Position numbers and translations under genes: made by a program
Part shown: in pieces, positions 1 through 11,193 of the stretch
Numbering within the stretch: position 1 is the first letter of the stretch
Layout of the letters: every line of letters begins with the position of its first letter
Source of the DNA: Paralvinella palmiformis
Lineage: Eukaryota > Annelida > Polychaeta > Terebellida > Alvinellidae
Length of the DNA: 64,000 nt
Direction of reading: 5' to 3'
Assembly (NCBI GenBank): GCA_025642065.1
Contig: JAODUP010000119.1
Coordinates: 696,001 to 760,000, forward strand
Notes under the pieces: model-generated
Told to the model about the DNA's origin: nothing
The model's database searches: none
What the model saw: the letters and a program-made list of their open reading frames with translations, nothing else

Positions 1-980
1 CGCTCCCATAACACAATTCACCATATATTCATCATGTCCGTTTATCATATATTAACTTAAAAAATTATAAGTTCATTTAAAGTCTACACCTCAATAATAT
101 AGACCATGCAATATATATAGGCCTGCCCAGCTGAGAACAAAGAATATACACTGAATATTAACAATGTTTATGTTTGCATTAACATGTTAGAGATAGAGAA
201 ATTAGTACTTTCATACAATAAGCGGCATCAAATCTCTTCTGCCACGGGTTCATCTATAGTTACAATCAGTCATTTAATTGTTATCAAATGGACAGAATAA
301 CCAAAATTTCTTCCAGCTCTAAACAACCACTACTACAAAAATATGACATTTAGTTCAGATCAGTGAACTGTAAAAAACTTAGACAGAATATACCCAGAGA
401 TGTAATAGACACATGCATTGACTACTGTAACAGATAACACCAGTAAATATGTAACCAAGAGATTGGCCTGTTTACATGATATCTCATCATCATAGAACTT
501 CAAGGACTGAAACAGAACAATACCTTGTAAAATAATGACTTGAACCAAGTGCATAAACAATGTGTAAACACATGTTTTCCTTTTTTCAAGTTGGTTAAAG
601 AATTTGATTTGATATGCATTTAAGTTATGAAGAGAAATATACCAATTAAAGCACATGAGCTGAACATTCAAGTACTAATTCAGGTGCTGGTAATCCTTTT
701 TTGTATTAATTAATTAAGATATGACAATACCTTCCTCTTTGATTTCAGTGGATGCATGCGGTAGATTTGGTACATAAAAAATAGTTGGAACAGCATTCTA
801 GATAAGTTGTCTGGTTCATGAATTCCGTTTCAGTGAAACACATTCTACAATTAGTATTCAAGTAATTTAAATCTTTCCTCATCATATATCTGAACGACAA
901 CAATTAATAACCCATCTTTTACTTCTGTCAATAGAAAAAATAACAAAATGAATGTTTCTACCACTAGTTGAGGTATTTAA
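1..980. repeat. Interspersed repeat, inverted copy of 27,745-28,890
   Basis: This stretch reads as the reverse complement of about 27,745-28,890 with only scattered substitutions and small indels. Shared landmarks include the text CCTGCCCAGCTGAGAACAAAG near 122 (reverse complement near 28,755) and ACCACTAGTTGAGGTATTTAA near 960 (reverse complement near 27,750). The similarity stops abruptly near 980, which marks one element end; the other end lies outside the window. I see no transposase or reverse-transcriptase motif in either copy, so the class is unknown. The short open frame at 360-671 lies inside the repeat and is not supported as a gene. Confidence 0.85.
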
Positions 981-1430
981 TAATTAATTTTATAACATTT
1001 CTGTGTCTCAACGAGAAACGAGACGACGACTTCACACAATTAAAGAAGACCAATTTGACAGCTGGTGCAAACAACTCGGCGCAAATTTGGCGCGAGATTA
1101 AAAATATCCGGGATAAATCTTCTCAACCTCAAGTAATCAAGCCCAAAGAAGAGGCAAACAGCTCTGACTTCCGTATTCCAATAAATGTCCGTATTCGTAG
1201 GTTCAAAACTCGAAGCGCAGCCGCTTCAACGGTGGTTTTTCCCCTACCGGATGTCAGAGCTGTTTGGTCATGGCGGCCCAATCAAACACCACTGAGTGCT
1301 CGGTCTAGTTTTCTTTTATGTCAATGGCTAGTCATCATACTATATAGTCACGTTATTTCCTTATTGCACTTTCAACTGAGAAGGCTACGTAATGCTTTGG
1401 TGCACATATATTTATAAGTATGAAATATCA
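981..1430. other. CpG-richer unassigned segment
   Basis: Directly beyond the repeat end the composition changes: several CpG dinucleotides (GGCGCAAATTTGGCGCG, CGAAGCGCAGCCGC, ATGGCGGCCC) in otherwise AT-rich DNA. An open frame covers 968-1417 on the plus strand, but its translation resembles nothing I know and has no exon-like splice signals I trust. It could be a remnant of a promoter or first exon; an ATGGCGGC box lies near 1270. Confidence 0.25.
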
Positions 1431-1758
1431 ATATACTCTCAAAACAAAAACTAAATTTGTGTTATGAAAATGCTGAATCGTAACGATCGAGTAACCAATT
1501 GTTTGTTTCAACTTGAAATATACTCTACAAGCTGGAGCATGTTAATAGCATATGCTAGTACAAGTTACAAGTAAACACCCATCTGACCAGTATATGATTA
1601 CATGAGTGCTATACCATAGTTGTATGTCATATATATTATAACGCTGAGTCAGTGTATGGGAGCTTGGTTTCGTACAATATGGATGTCAGATGTGTGCTAA
1701 AACCTTTACATCTAACTGATGCAAGTCGCTTCCATTTCACTAGACGGTTGATGGAAGG

Positions 1759-1762
<4 letters not shown>

Positions 1763-1798
<36 letters not shown>

Positions 1799-1850
1799 TG
1801 TGTGTGTGTGTGTGTGTGTGCGTGTCGCGCGCGCGCGCGCGCGTGTGTAA
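1763..1850. repeat. Compound (TA)n(TG)n(CG)n microsatellite
   Basis: An uninterrupted TA run passes into TG and then CG dinucleotides before returning to GTGTGT. Alternating purine-pyrimidine DNA of this length with a CG core is the classic sequence type able to adopt Z-DNA. No gene is seen nearby; the open frame across it is a product of the repeat. Confidence 0.95.
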
Positions 1851-2159
1851 GGGATATTAGCTGCTAAATATACGTATAGAGACATCTATAACTTATTTGA
1901 CAGATTTGTTTATTTTGTCAGTTTAACAACACTGTACGTTCAATATATAGACTGGTAGAATAATAAATGTGGGCGTTTCTCTTCTTGAATGGGCATCATA
2001 GTTCTAATTATTTACCTTTTATTAAATGATGATTTAATAATTATATTAACAGTTCATGGCAAATACAATAATTGTGTTGCACAATGTTGGATTTACATAT
2101 ATATAAATATAAAACTAACCAAGTAATAATTAATTTTTTTATTTACTTGTTAATGCCAT

Positions 2160-3640
2160 CCAACACCACCATGGCATGTACGACCTCAAACTCGCAGATT
2201 CTTTCTCGGTCCTGTAGCGCCATCTGAAGTTTTAAATTGGTCTAAAAAGCTAAAGTCTAAATTGAGTTCAGGTCACGACAACATATCAAATAAATTACTG
2301 AAAGAAACAATTAATGACATCCTAGAACCTATTATCCATTTTATAAATCAATCATTAGCAACAGGAATCGTACTACGAAAAATTAAAATAACAAAAGTCA
2401 TTCCCATCCATATATCACCTAATCTTTGTAAATTACTTGAACGAATTCCATATGAAAAACTCATGAAATTCCTAATATCAAAAGATATCCTTTATAAACA
2501 CCAATACGGATTCCGTCCCAAACAATCCACCATTCACCCGATTATTCAGCTTCTAAATTATTGCGCAACCTCTATGTCCAAGTCTGATCCGGAATTCAGA
2601 CTAGCTGTATTTTGCGATATTTCGAAGGCGTTCGATGTGATAAACCATGACATATTACTTAAGAAAATGAATATCGATAACTATCGTATTCGTAGCATAG
2701 GAGATGATTGGTTTGTAAATGATCTATCTAATCGACAACAATTTGTTGAGGTTGGTGGAATGGTATCTGACATAACAAAAGTCATTGAGATTTCCACGAG
2801 GGTCTATTCTTGGCCCGTTGCTATATTTAATCAATGCCAATGACGCAGGCAATTCGTGCATGGAGAATATTTTATATTTTGCTGACGACACAACGTTGTA
2901 TACGTCAAATTAAAATTTCAATGAATTATATGAAAATGCTAATGTGCAAGTCAATGATTTATATACATTCCAAGAAAACCAAATACATTTTATTGAGACC
3001 TAGACACGGGACAGAAGACCTTTCACGTGATTCCGTCCAAATAGATAACATCGAACTTGATAGAATAGGAAATAACTGTAACGAACAGTCAACCAAATTC
3101 TTGGGCATGCACATTGATGAAAATGTGACATGGAAACGGCACATTGCCGAAGTAAAAAGGAAAGTGCCCATTGCACTATTTGATATTAAGCAAGTTAAAC
3201 ATGCGCTGGCACCAGATAACCTTAGGACTTTGTATTTTTGCATTGATTCATCCCCATCTATCCTATGGTATTACGATATGGGGTAATGCAGAACAAAACA
3301 TAACTTTTTAGACCACTAACATTAGTACAGAAAATGGCAATACGTGTTATTCATAACACATTGTATTACAGTCATACTGGTCCAACATTTAAGATATTAG
3401 GAATTCCAAAGCTGCATGACTTATTTGATTATCACTCTCTTCTCTTTGTACATGGCTATTTGTCGAATACACTTCCAAGTTCGTTTAATAGGCTTTGCGT
3501 CCTTAAGTACCCATTACATTTTCTCAGCGTCAACCTATTGGTTTCTTGTCCACACTGTGGAATAAGTGGAATAAATTAATACCTGAAACGCTTCAAGATC
3601 ACAAACTAAAAGAATAATCAAGTCTATTTTGTTATGAGAT
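2160..3640 (+). pseudogene. Decayed non-LTR retrotransposon reverse transcriptase
   Basis: Plus-strand frames give successive pieces of a LINE reverse transcriptase: a start like SSGHDNISNKLLKE, the fingers piece IKITKVIPIH, then YGFRPKQSTIHPI and the catalytic motif-A piece AVFCDISKAFDVINHDILLKK (2262-2843). The YADD-type motif survives as FADDTTLYTSN near 2877-2910, but in another frame, so a frameshift precedes it. Thumb and C-terminal pieces follow (KFLGMHIDENVTWKRHI near 3090, then VQKMAIRVIHN near 3330). The NYRPIS segment normally before the motif-A region is missing, so there is an internal deletion as well. It is a dead LINE fragment; exact clade not determined (Jockey/CR1-like overall). 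Confidence 0.85.
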
Positions 3641-3659
3641 TATTCAGAATGTCATTTTA

Positions 3660-4220
3660 ATTGAAACAGGATTAGTCTGCTTCTGTGATATAGTCGTTTC
3701 CTCATTATGATGTCATCTTACTTGACATGATTGATCTCCCTCGCAACGCATTATTGTTTTTTCTTTGTATACTCTTGATAATTGATATCCCATTCCTGGC
3801 TTCACCAGTCCCTCACATTCTCTCCTGGTTTTTTTCAAAGAAATTGTGATACATGTATTTTTATGTAACTTTTTTCCTTGGTGCCTGTGGGAAGACAGGT
3901 TGGACTAGCAACACAGGTCCTCCAATTTGTATGTATTCGACTACTATGTTCTATGTGATATATAAACCGTAACAAATAATATGCAAATTGGAAATAAATA
4001 TCATTGTCAAATATTATTTTCATTGTCATTGAATGTGACAATGCACGAAGTAGAATCTATAAGTCTAGTTTAATACTGTATACTGTATATCATACATATC
4101 TATTAGTCAAAACATACTGAAAATGATTCCTTGAACTCTTTTAGATTTGCAAAGTGTACATATTATTTGTAAGAGGACAAGCTTTGCTATCCAGCTTGCA
4201 TCAAAAACCCCGATACATAA
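3660..4220. other. No gene seen
   Basis: AT-rich sequence between the LINE remnant and a TA microsatellite. I see no coding exon, RNA gene or repeat family with another copy in the window. Confidence 0.5.
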
Positions 4221-4221
4221 A

Positions 4222-4224
<3 letters not shown>

Positions 4225-4257
<33 letters not shown>
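4225..4257. repeat. (TA)n microsatellite
   Basis: An uninterrupted TA run abutting the terminal sequence of the TAATCG-rich element that follows. Confidence 0.95.
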
Positions 4258-4260
<3 letters not shown>

Positions 4261-4435
4261 GGTTGGGTAATCGTAATCGGTAATCGTGTTAGATTGTAAT
4301 TAATTAGATGATCTCAGGAATCGTAATCATAATCATAATCCCTATTTCCAGATGCAATTTAATTATAATCGTGACCGATTACATTGTAAATGTAATCGTA
4401 ATGAGCGATTACTTTCACGATTACATAAGGTGTAA
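4258..4435 (+). mobile_element. hAT-like MITE fragment with TAATCG subterminal repeats
   Basis: The segment opens with CAGGGTTGGGTAATCG, a start typical of hAT termini (CAGGG...). It is filled with direct and inverted TAATCG/CGATTA hexamers, e.g. TCGTAATCGGTAATCG and GAGCGATTAC, as expected for the subterminal transposase-binding repeats of hAT elements. No matching inverted end (CCCAACCCTG) is visible downstream, so this is probably one truncated end. No coding capacity. Confidence 0.55.
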
Positions 4436-4672
4436 TATTTACCATATTATATAATGCAAATGATATGGATGGTATGTAAGGCAAAAGATAACAATAAAAC
4501 TGATTTACTCATTGACAGACTGCTGTCATATTTATACACATGATGATTTGTCAATAATTTGTTCTATGAACATGAAAGGAAAATTAGTTGAAACACTGCT
4601 TCATATGATGCCGCTATTATAAGTCATATAGCAATCGTGCATGACTTCTTTCTGACACCGTCGTTTTATTTC

Positions 4673-4924
4673 CAGCTGCAAACGATCCTGATTGGCCAGC
4701 AGTCGGATAACAAGCAGCCAATTAAACTAACGCATGCGATAGCGAACTTAAACAAGGCAATAGCAAGGCCCCCGATCGACATACGGGATGACAAACATGA
4801 GCATTCGATGGAGATCAAAGGTCAAAGTACGGAGTTAGGAGGTGGCCGAATTGTAGAAGACAGTTTAAAGCATGGCGTTAATTTAAGACTGAAGTTACAG
4901 AGGGGGTTAGAATTGAGGGTTTGA
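4673..4924 (+). CDS. Possible isolated terminal exon, unidentified
   Basis: After a pyrimidine-rich acceptor (CGTTTTATTTCCAG, ending near 4674) there is an open frame of about 83 residues to a TGA. Its base use is less AT-biased than the surroundings. The translation is hydrophilic and charged (e.g. IRDDKHEHSMEIKGQSTELGG) and resembles no family I recognise. No upstream exon or polyadenylation context was found, so it may equally be a transposon remnant. Confidence 0.2.
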   Translation, partial: QLQTILIGQQSDNKQPIKLTHAIANLNKAIARPPIDIRDDKHEHSMEIKGQSTELGGGRIVEDSLKHGVNLRLKLQRGLELRV

Positions 4925-5599
4925 CTATATTCTAATTATCCTATTTATTATATAGACCTTATCTGGCTATAGTTACGCCACACATGATGCATTTAGTTAC
5001 TAAATATATATTCAAACAATTCCATTGATATTGTTTGAACTAATCTCAGTTTGCACTATTCTCAGTTATCTCTATAAATACCTGTGCATTCTTAGTTTTC
5101 GTGTTGTCTGCCTTTATATTTTACGAGTCACTCCAATTGTCGGGTAGTGTATAACAGACATGGGATCAATTCCACTTTGTCAATTCCAATTCCACTCAAT
5201 TCAATTTGGTCAATTCCAATTCCATATCAAAATTTTCAATTCCACTTCAATTCCAATTCCAAATTTATCGATTCCAATTCCGTTTTTTCCAACTCTTTTT
5301 TTGCCTAATACTTTTTACCATAAGTAGGTACTCCGAGGACCTACTTGGAATACCTAGTCCGAGTAGTTTATATTTCAAGTAAATTTGTCATGGAAGAAAT
5401 ATTTATAAATAAATAAATTAAATGGTAAATTAATTTGTGGAATTATTTTGCCCGTTCTAAACACTGAACGGGGGTAAATTATTAAATAGCAATATCTCTA
5501 TATAGATTACAGGTATCCTATGTGATGGTGTCAGACCATTTTAATTGGTTAAATGCTCACGTGGGGTAAGTAACAGTAAGAGTAAGAAAAATTTATTTA

Positions 5600-7860
5600 G
5601 AGTCGATAAAAGCGTAACAATATATTATTATTAGATATTAAATTAATTTGTAAATTTTTTTTGGTTTAATCAGAGCATTTAGATACAGCGGATACTTGTC
5701 ATATGAAATTTTATATACAGCTTCCATAAACTTTCTAATCCGTACAACATATAGTGGGTGTTTATTACAATTTTCTAGTAATAATTTATAGGAACTGTTG
5801 AAGTCCAACTTAATAAATCGTAGTGCTTTTTCTTGAAGCTTTTCAATTTTATATATATTACATTTACTAGAGAAGTGCCATACAACAGAACAATAATTAA
5901 AATAACATTCGATAAAACTATTATAAAGTAAAAACTTACTTGGCTCATCAAGTACATTACATAATCTAGCCAGTACATTAATTTGATTTCCTGCTTTGTG
6001 ACAAAGTTTGGATGTATGAGTATCAAAATTTAATTCACTATCTAAGTTTAACCCCAGAATCTTGACATTATTCTGTGGAACAATATCATGTTTTCCTATC
6101 TTAAAACTATCTAAACTTTCATTTTTTCCAAAAACAATACATTGAAACTTATCAGGATTAACCAGCATATTCTTACTCTCAAACCATGTGATCACATTGT
6201 TTACATTGCATACTACTTTATCCTTGACGGACTCATAATCATAGCCAGAACAGACAAATGTGTTGTCATCAGCGTAATTGTATACATCAGCGTCATCTTC
6301 TAATATAAATAACATATCATTAGTAAACACATTATAAGACTGAGGACCCATAAAGGATCCCTGAGCAGCACCTTTGTAAACATTACCCCATTCACTTTTA
6401 ATACTACCCAATTTTAATCGCTGTTTACGATCTGGATAGTAACTGAGAAATAATTCACATGCAGATTGTGATAAGCCATATGCTCGTAGTTTAGATATAA
6501 ATAATTTATAGGGTATACAATCAAAAGCACGAGAGAGATATTTTTAACACTATCATGTTGGTCATGTTTCGTCACACAAGAAGGTACATTATCATATACA
6601 TTAATACAATCATCAGAACCTATATCTTTGGCCATATTGGTAAATAATCATTAAAACAGTAGCTACCTTGTCTTGATGTGTTACAACATTTTCATTGGTC
6701 AGTAATATTATATTATCATTTTTATTGATATATTTATTTGAAATAAGAGGTTTTACTCTTTCCCAGAACTCCTTTCCACTTCCAGAGGTTGCACTACATT
6801 TACTGCGCAAAAATATGTTCATACTTTTCTTTCTTAATTTTGTGACCAAATTTCTTTGATTTCTGTATTGTTGCCAGTGACCAGTACTTTTACATTTATC
6901 ATATTTACGTTTGAACATATTTCTTACATTTATCGCTCTTCTTAGTTCACCATTCATGTATGGAACTCTGGTACCTTTGATCGTCTTACATTTTACAGGA
7001 GCATGTTCATTCACTACTTGCATTGTTAACTCATTCCATACATAATATGCATCATCAACATCATCAAAACATTCACTTATATGATAGGGTATTGCAGATA
7101 AATCACGTAAGAAAATTATTTTATTAAAATGCTTGTAACTCCTATATGTGAAAGTAGTAGCCTTCTGTTTAGGAATATGAAACTTTGTGGAGGTACAAAC
7201 CAGTGAGTGAAAATCACTTAAACCTGTATCAACACTGACAGTATTTTTAAAACGTTTTGGTCTGTTTGTAATAATTAAGTCAATAAGAGAAGGTACACCT
7301 TTAAAACATGTTGCCTTCTTTACAATATTACTCAAACAATTAACATCCAAGCAATCTTTGAAATCCTTATTTTTCTTCAACATATAAACATTAAAATCAC
7401 CAATTAATACAAGATTAAAATCAGAATTTACACATTGGTTCATGATATTATCTATACATTCTATAAGAGTATTTACCTTTACCTTTGGCTGTTTATACAC
7501 ACTGATGAATAACCATTTTCCTTGCTCATTGTAACTTCAACAGCAATAATTTCAATTCTACCATTGGTGTTATTAATGGAAAAACCTTCAATATCACATC
7601 TTCTAAATTGAGGCATATCATTCCTAATGTACATCATTAAACCACCTTCATTATTTTTGAAGTCCTGTCTGTATAACCTGTACATGGGTACAGCAAACTG
7701 GTTATTTGGAAACGAATTATTAGTCTTGGTTTTCTGAATAGTTAAGACATCCAAAATATTTTCTTGTAAAATCTCCCTGAAAGGCTCAAACTTGTGCCTA
7801 ATGCTATCAACATTAATATGACCTATCTTACACTGTTTCGTGTTTTATAAATAAATTGTT
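5600..7860 (-). pseudogene. LINE ORF2 remnant: endonuclease plus reverse transcriptase
   Basis: Reading the minus strand from about 7840 gives an APE-type endonuclease start (KIGHINVDSIRHKFEPFREI, then MYRLYRQDFKNNEGGLMMYI, then VLIGDFN near 7400 and the LSDFHSLV motif near 7220), followed by a linker region (7000-6650). The reverse-transcriptase part keeps the motif-B-like GAAQGSFMGP and YADD catalytic box (NYADDNTF near 6275), then thumb sequence down to 5638. The fingers and motif A are missing between 6600 and 6480, so an internal deletion and frameshifts have killed it. Layout (ORF1, then APE-RT) is that of the Jockey/CR1 group of LINEs. Confidence 0.88.
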
Positions 7861-8136
7861 TGATTGCATTGAATATACAGTTATCATTTAAACCGTTAAT
7901 CTCCGTGGTAGTATTATTGTCTAATTCAGTTAAATTTATCTTCGCGGTGATTGGACCTGGATCGTATGGTTTTGGTGCTCCTGCCCTGCCCAGCGACTGA
8001 TAATGGGAAGGGTACTTGCCGTTATGGTTGTTGTACTAGTTGTTGTACTCCCAGTCACTAGTGGGGAGACGTGGCCGCTCGTCTTCATACTCAGCGTGCG
8101 TACCGGTCACTGTGGCGATCCTGGTCGTAGTATCGT

Positions 8137-8965
8137 TTATTCCGCCAGAACATGCTGTTTCTTCCACGAGTATTCTCTGCGCGTCGGTACGTTTGTGTCT
8201 CGCACGTTTGTGGGTCGCACATTTGCGTGTCGTACGTTTGCGGGTCGCACGTTTGCGGCTCGAATGCTTGCGGGTCGCACGTTTGCGGCCCGAACGTTGC
8301 TCGCTGGTTTTCTTCCTGTGAAGCGATGCGTCGAGTTGCGATCACGAGGGGCGCGAAAGGGTCGGATGCAGATACCGTTGTCCCAGTTCTGCGTGTTAAG
8401 CACCGTATCCTTCTGCTCGTCGTTCACCGTGACGTGGAATGATCTCCAGTCGAACTTATCATGAAGCATTTTAACGACTGGGGACCCCTGAATACCTATG
8501 TGATTCAAGTGATGCATTATATCCTCCGTTGATGTATTTGGCGACGCATTTCCAATGTATATTTCTACTGTCGATCTAAGTGGTTGATGGCTATCAGACC
8601 GAGTAGCTGTATTACTGGCAACTACCACAGGCATATGCTTAGATCTTTCTATAGGGGCAGTCACTGGCACTTTGTTGTCCGATTGCAGTAGCGCCTATTC
8701 ACGAGATAACAATTCATTCTTCTTTTTTCGGAGTCGGGATAGTCGTAGCTTGTGACGACGTGAAATTTGGAAACTAGACGTAGTATCGTCTGAATCATCT
8801 TCACTTGACGTAGTGCCATTGGCAATAGCCATGTTTGCTATTGTTGAGGCAACAATGGGTCCAACTGTCCTGTGATCCGATATGTGCGTCTCGTCATCTA
8901 TTATAAAGGGTGGAGACTGGGTGACAGGTGGTGATGCACGCTTCATGGTTATGTCAGTGTGCATA

Positions 8966-8967
<2 letters not shown>
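8137..8967 (-). pseudogene. LINE ORF1 with RRM-like C-terminus and 5-residue repeats
   Basis: Two frames of the same phase (8137-8670 and 8695 upward) are separated by a single in-frame TAG at 8695-8697, so they were once one ORF1 reading into the LINE ORF2 downstream. The N-terminal part is acidic then basic (SSEDDSDD, RRHKLRLSRLRKKK). The middle carries an RRM-like/ORF1 C-terminal fold signature: VEIYIGNASPNTSTEDI, later RSFHVTV and NWDNGICIRPFR. The tail (8165-8330) is built of about seven 5-residue units of the type NVRPA. It precedes ORF2 on the same strand. The 5' end abuts a TA microsatellite at 8969. Confidence 0.7.
8165..8330 (-). repeat. 15-bp coding minisatellite in LINE ORF1
   Basis: The DNA is a tandem array of variants of CGTTTGCGGGTCGCA (15 bp). 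On the minus strand it reads as repeated N-V-R-x-A/T units (NVRAA, NVRPA, SIRAA, NVRPA, NVRHA, NVRPT, NVRDT). It is strongly CpG-rich compared with the surrounding AT-rich sequence. The unit is a whole number of codons, so expansion kept the frame open on several frames, which explains the overlapping open frames on both strands here. Confidence 0.85.

Positions 8968-8968
<1 letters not shown>

Positions 8969-9008
<40 letters not shown>
8969..9008. repeat. (TA)n microsatellite
   Basis: An uninterrupted TA tract separating the LINE ORF1 from the SINE body that follows. Confidence 0.95.
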
Positions 9009-9011
<3 letters not shown>

Positions 9012-9215
9012 AACCAAAGTTATGGATCGCTGCCGTCTCCATTGAATTATTAAAAATAAAGGGGAACGTTAAGACCCCCTGAGGACGTAAAACATTCTGG
9101 CAGTGACCACCCTCAGGGTATTTCGGCTCCATCTTTAGATAATGCTCCCCTGTAAGTAGTATGAGAAGTGATTTCTCAACCAATCCAACATAGAGACTGT
9201 GCTGAATAAGCGACA
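9012..9215 (+). mobile_element. SINE body, truncated copy of the 30.2-kb element
   Basis: Contains GCTGCCGTCTCCATTGAATT, then TTAAAAATAAAGGGG, CCCCCTGAGGAC, and GGCAGTGACCACCCTCAGGG followed by TATTTCGGCTC. The same string of blocks occurs on the opposite strand at 30,175-30,300, so this is a second copy. The tRNA-like head present in the other copy is missing here; the copy begins right after the TA tract. Confidence 0.8.
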
Positions 9216-9959
9216 GCTTGGGGACTCTCCCGGAAAAACAAATCAATCTGGATCATTTTGGTTCCAGTATATTGGTAACACCACATGTAAGTGTTAACGT
9301 TGTAAAAATTGATAAAATAATTGTGGATTTAATTTTTCGTAGGAAACGTCAATTCCAATTCCAATTTTCTCAATTTTTAAAAATAATCAATTCCAATTCT
9401 GGAATTGGAATTGACCACCAATTCCAGTTCCGGAATTAAATTGATCCCATGTCTGGTATATAGTCGTGTATATCTAATATATTCATATATCAACTTGGCT
9501 TAGATGAAGGGTACGGCACAGGGGCCAGGGTAACACCTATTGTTTCATAGATTGACTCTATTTAATGCAATATAATTTTTAAAATATTTACAGTAAGTCA
9601 ATAACTATATTGAGTATATGTCATATAAATCTGACATCATTCAAATAATTTGTTCGTGTTGTACTAATTACTTATGTACATGCACCCTATTTGGGCGTTT
9701 TGCCCCTTGGATCAGGCGCGCTATGCCCGATGTGGAATTCCATGATTTTTGTTTGTTTTATGAATAGGCTGCAAAATTATTCATATAAAAAAGAATATAG
9801 ATATTCAGTTAATGCACATACATAATTGGGATACTTTATATCATATGAAACACGAACAAGAGAAAATATCGTTTCAGTGAAATTGAATGCAGCTAGTATG
9901 AAAACTGTAGCAGCCACATTGAGGACAAAGTATCCGGTGTTGTCTTGGATTGCTGAGAT

Positions 9960-10380
9960 AGCCAGAACAGTAGCTGTCCCTTGTTGAATGTAAGCTAGTT
10001 GTTACACGAATGGCTGAACCCAGACTTTATGATTCGAAAACTAAAAAAAGTCCTGCCTAGTGATTGTAGCCGGTTTGTGCTATTTGGTGGAAATGTCAAC
10101 ATTATAATCTCATGTTTCCTGGCGAAGCTGATTGCTTCGAAAGTGCTGTTACTTTAGTGTCCGTCCAGAAGAAATAGATGTAGGTGTTCTTTGTTGTAAT
10201 CTTGACAAGTTGATTGAGCCACTTCATGAACAGAGCTGCATCGATATAGCGCGTTCCGCAGTCAGTCACTGCACCAATCGAGCCAGTAGGAGCATCGTTC
10301 TCTGCTCTGACTGGCACATACGTGGAATGGCCCCACACAGAACGGTTCCACATATATTCCAGGGTTGATACCATTTATAT
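9960..10380 (-). pseudogene. pogo/Tigger-type DDE transposase relic
   Basis: One minus-strand frame reads HLHLFLLDGH then a stop, then SNSTFEAISFARKHEIIM and LTFPPNSTNRLQSL (about 10,175-10,050). This is the LLDGH..S......A......I......P.H.TH..QPLD segment around the second catalytic Asp of DDE_1 (pogo/Tigger/jerky) transposases. The preceding piece, in another frame, gives the F-x-KWLNQLVK helix (about 10,230). One in-frame stop and at least one frameshift make it non-functional. The rest of the transposase is not visible. Confidence 0.72.
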
Positions 10381-10509
10381 ACAAAATTGCTCCCTGAAGT
10401 ATGCAGAAGCATTTCTGAGATTAGCTTATTCTTCAACAAACACAGATTGTGCTACTTTCTGACAACAGAGTTCTTAAGAAATTGATATTATTAACCAAGG
10501 TTACCTCAT

Positions 10510-10900
10510 TTATCTAAATGACACTGTTTTGCCGAGGTTACATTTGAGCTCATCTGGTATAATTGATCGGATTTGCAGTCCGAGTCAAAAAGATGTCATC
10601 TGCGTAGCAGAAAATATAATAGTTCATCGACATATCATCTGAGACTGCACTCCATGTCTTTATAAAATATATTGAAGAAAAAAGATTAGAAGGATTGTCT
10701 TTGTCTTGTTTCTTTGCATATTGCGAAAGGGTTACTAACTGAGACATTCCCTTTAATGAAAGTTGTAAGCTTGATGTACCAGAAAAAAACCCAAAAGAAT
10801 CAACAAGAAGTAATCGGAAGTTATTGACATTGATTTAGCGAAGATAATATAATGAGGAACGCTACTGAATGCACCCACTACAGCAATAGATCAAGCGAGC
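10510..10900 (-). pseudogene. Reverse-transcriptase fragment with YADD box
   Basis: Minus-strand frames read KLTTFIKGNVSVSNPFAI and CKETRQRQSF, matching the motif-B region (G-x-RQG-x-xxSP) of a LINE reverse transcriptase, and then NYYIFCYADDIFLTR with the catalytic YADD box (about 10,610-10,580). Frameshifts lie between the pieces. Only about 130 codons survive; the clade is not determined. Confidence 0.7.
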
Positions 10901-11085
10901 ATTGATGTACAGTTATTATGTCAAAATTCTTCTACCTGCATATTTTGCTGAACTATTGCACGTGGTTCTTGATAGAAATGGCGCAGACATACATATTATG
11001 TTCCTTAGATGTTCTAGGAGCGATTTAAAAATAACTTGACTTATAATGATACTGCATACTTAATAAAACGCCAAAAACTAGTTAT

Positions 11086-11127
11086 ACCATTCAAAGGCGC
11101 TGTACATAGGTTAATATATACACACAA

Positions 11128-11193
<66 letters not shown>

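Larger units (their letters stand above)
5155..9455. mobile_element. hAT-like TIR element interrupted by nested LINE and SINE
   Basis: The ends are inverted copies: CAGACATGGGATCAATT at 5155 and its complement AATTGATCCCATGTCTG ending at 9455. Both ends carry dense arrays of the hexamer AATTCC/GGAATT (5170-5285 and 9345-9435). CAG...CTG ends plus subterminal repeats are hAT-like. The flanking octamers GTGTATAA (5147-5154) and GTATATAG (9456-9463) agree at 6 of 8 positions, compatible with an aged 8-bp target duplication. The interior holds a LINE and a SINE body rather than a hAT transposase, so the outer element was probably a short non-autonomous one later expanded by insertions. Confidence 0.55.

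Noticed and set aside
8003..8464. Plus-strand open frames with Cys/Val-rich or Arg-rich repeats
   Set aside because: They are shadow frames of the 15-bp array in the minus-strand LINE ORF1; the minus frame has the recognisable ORF1 domain.
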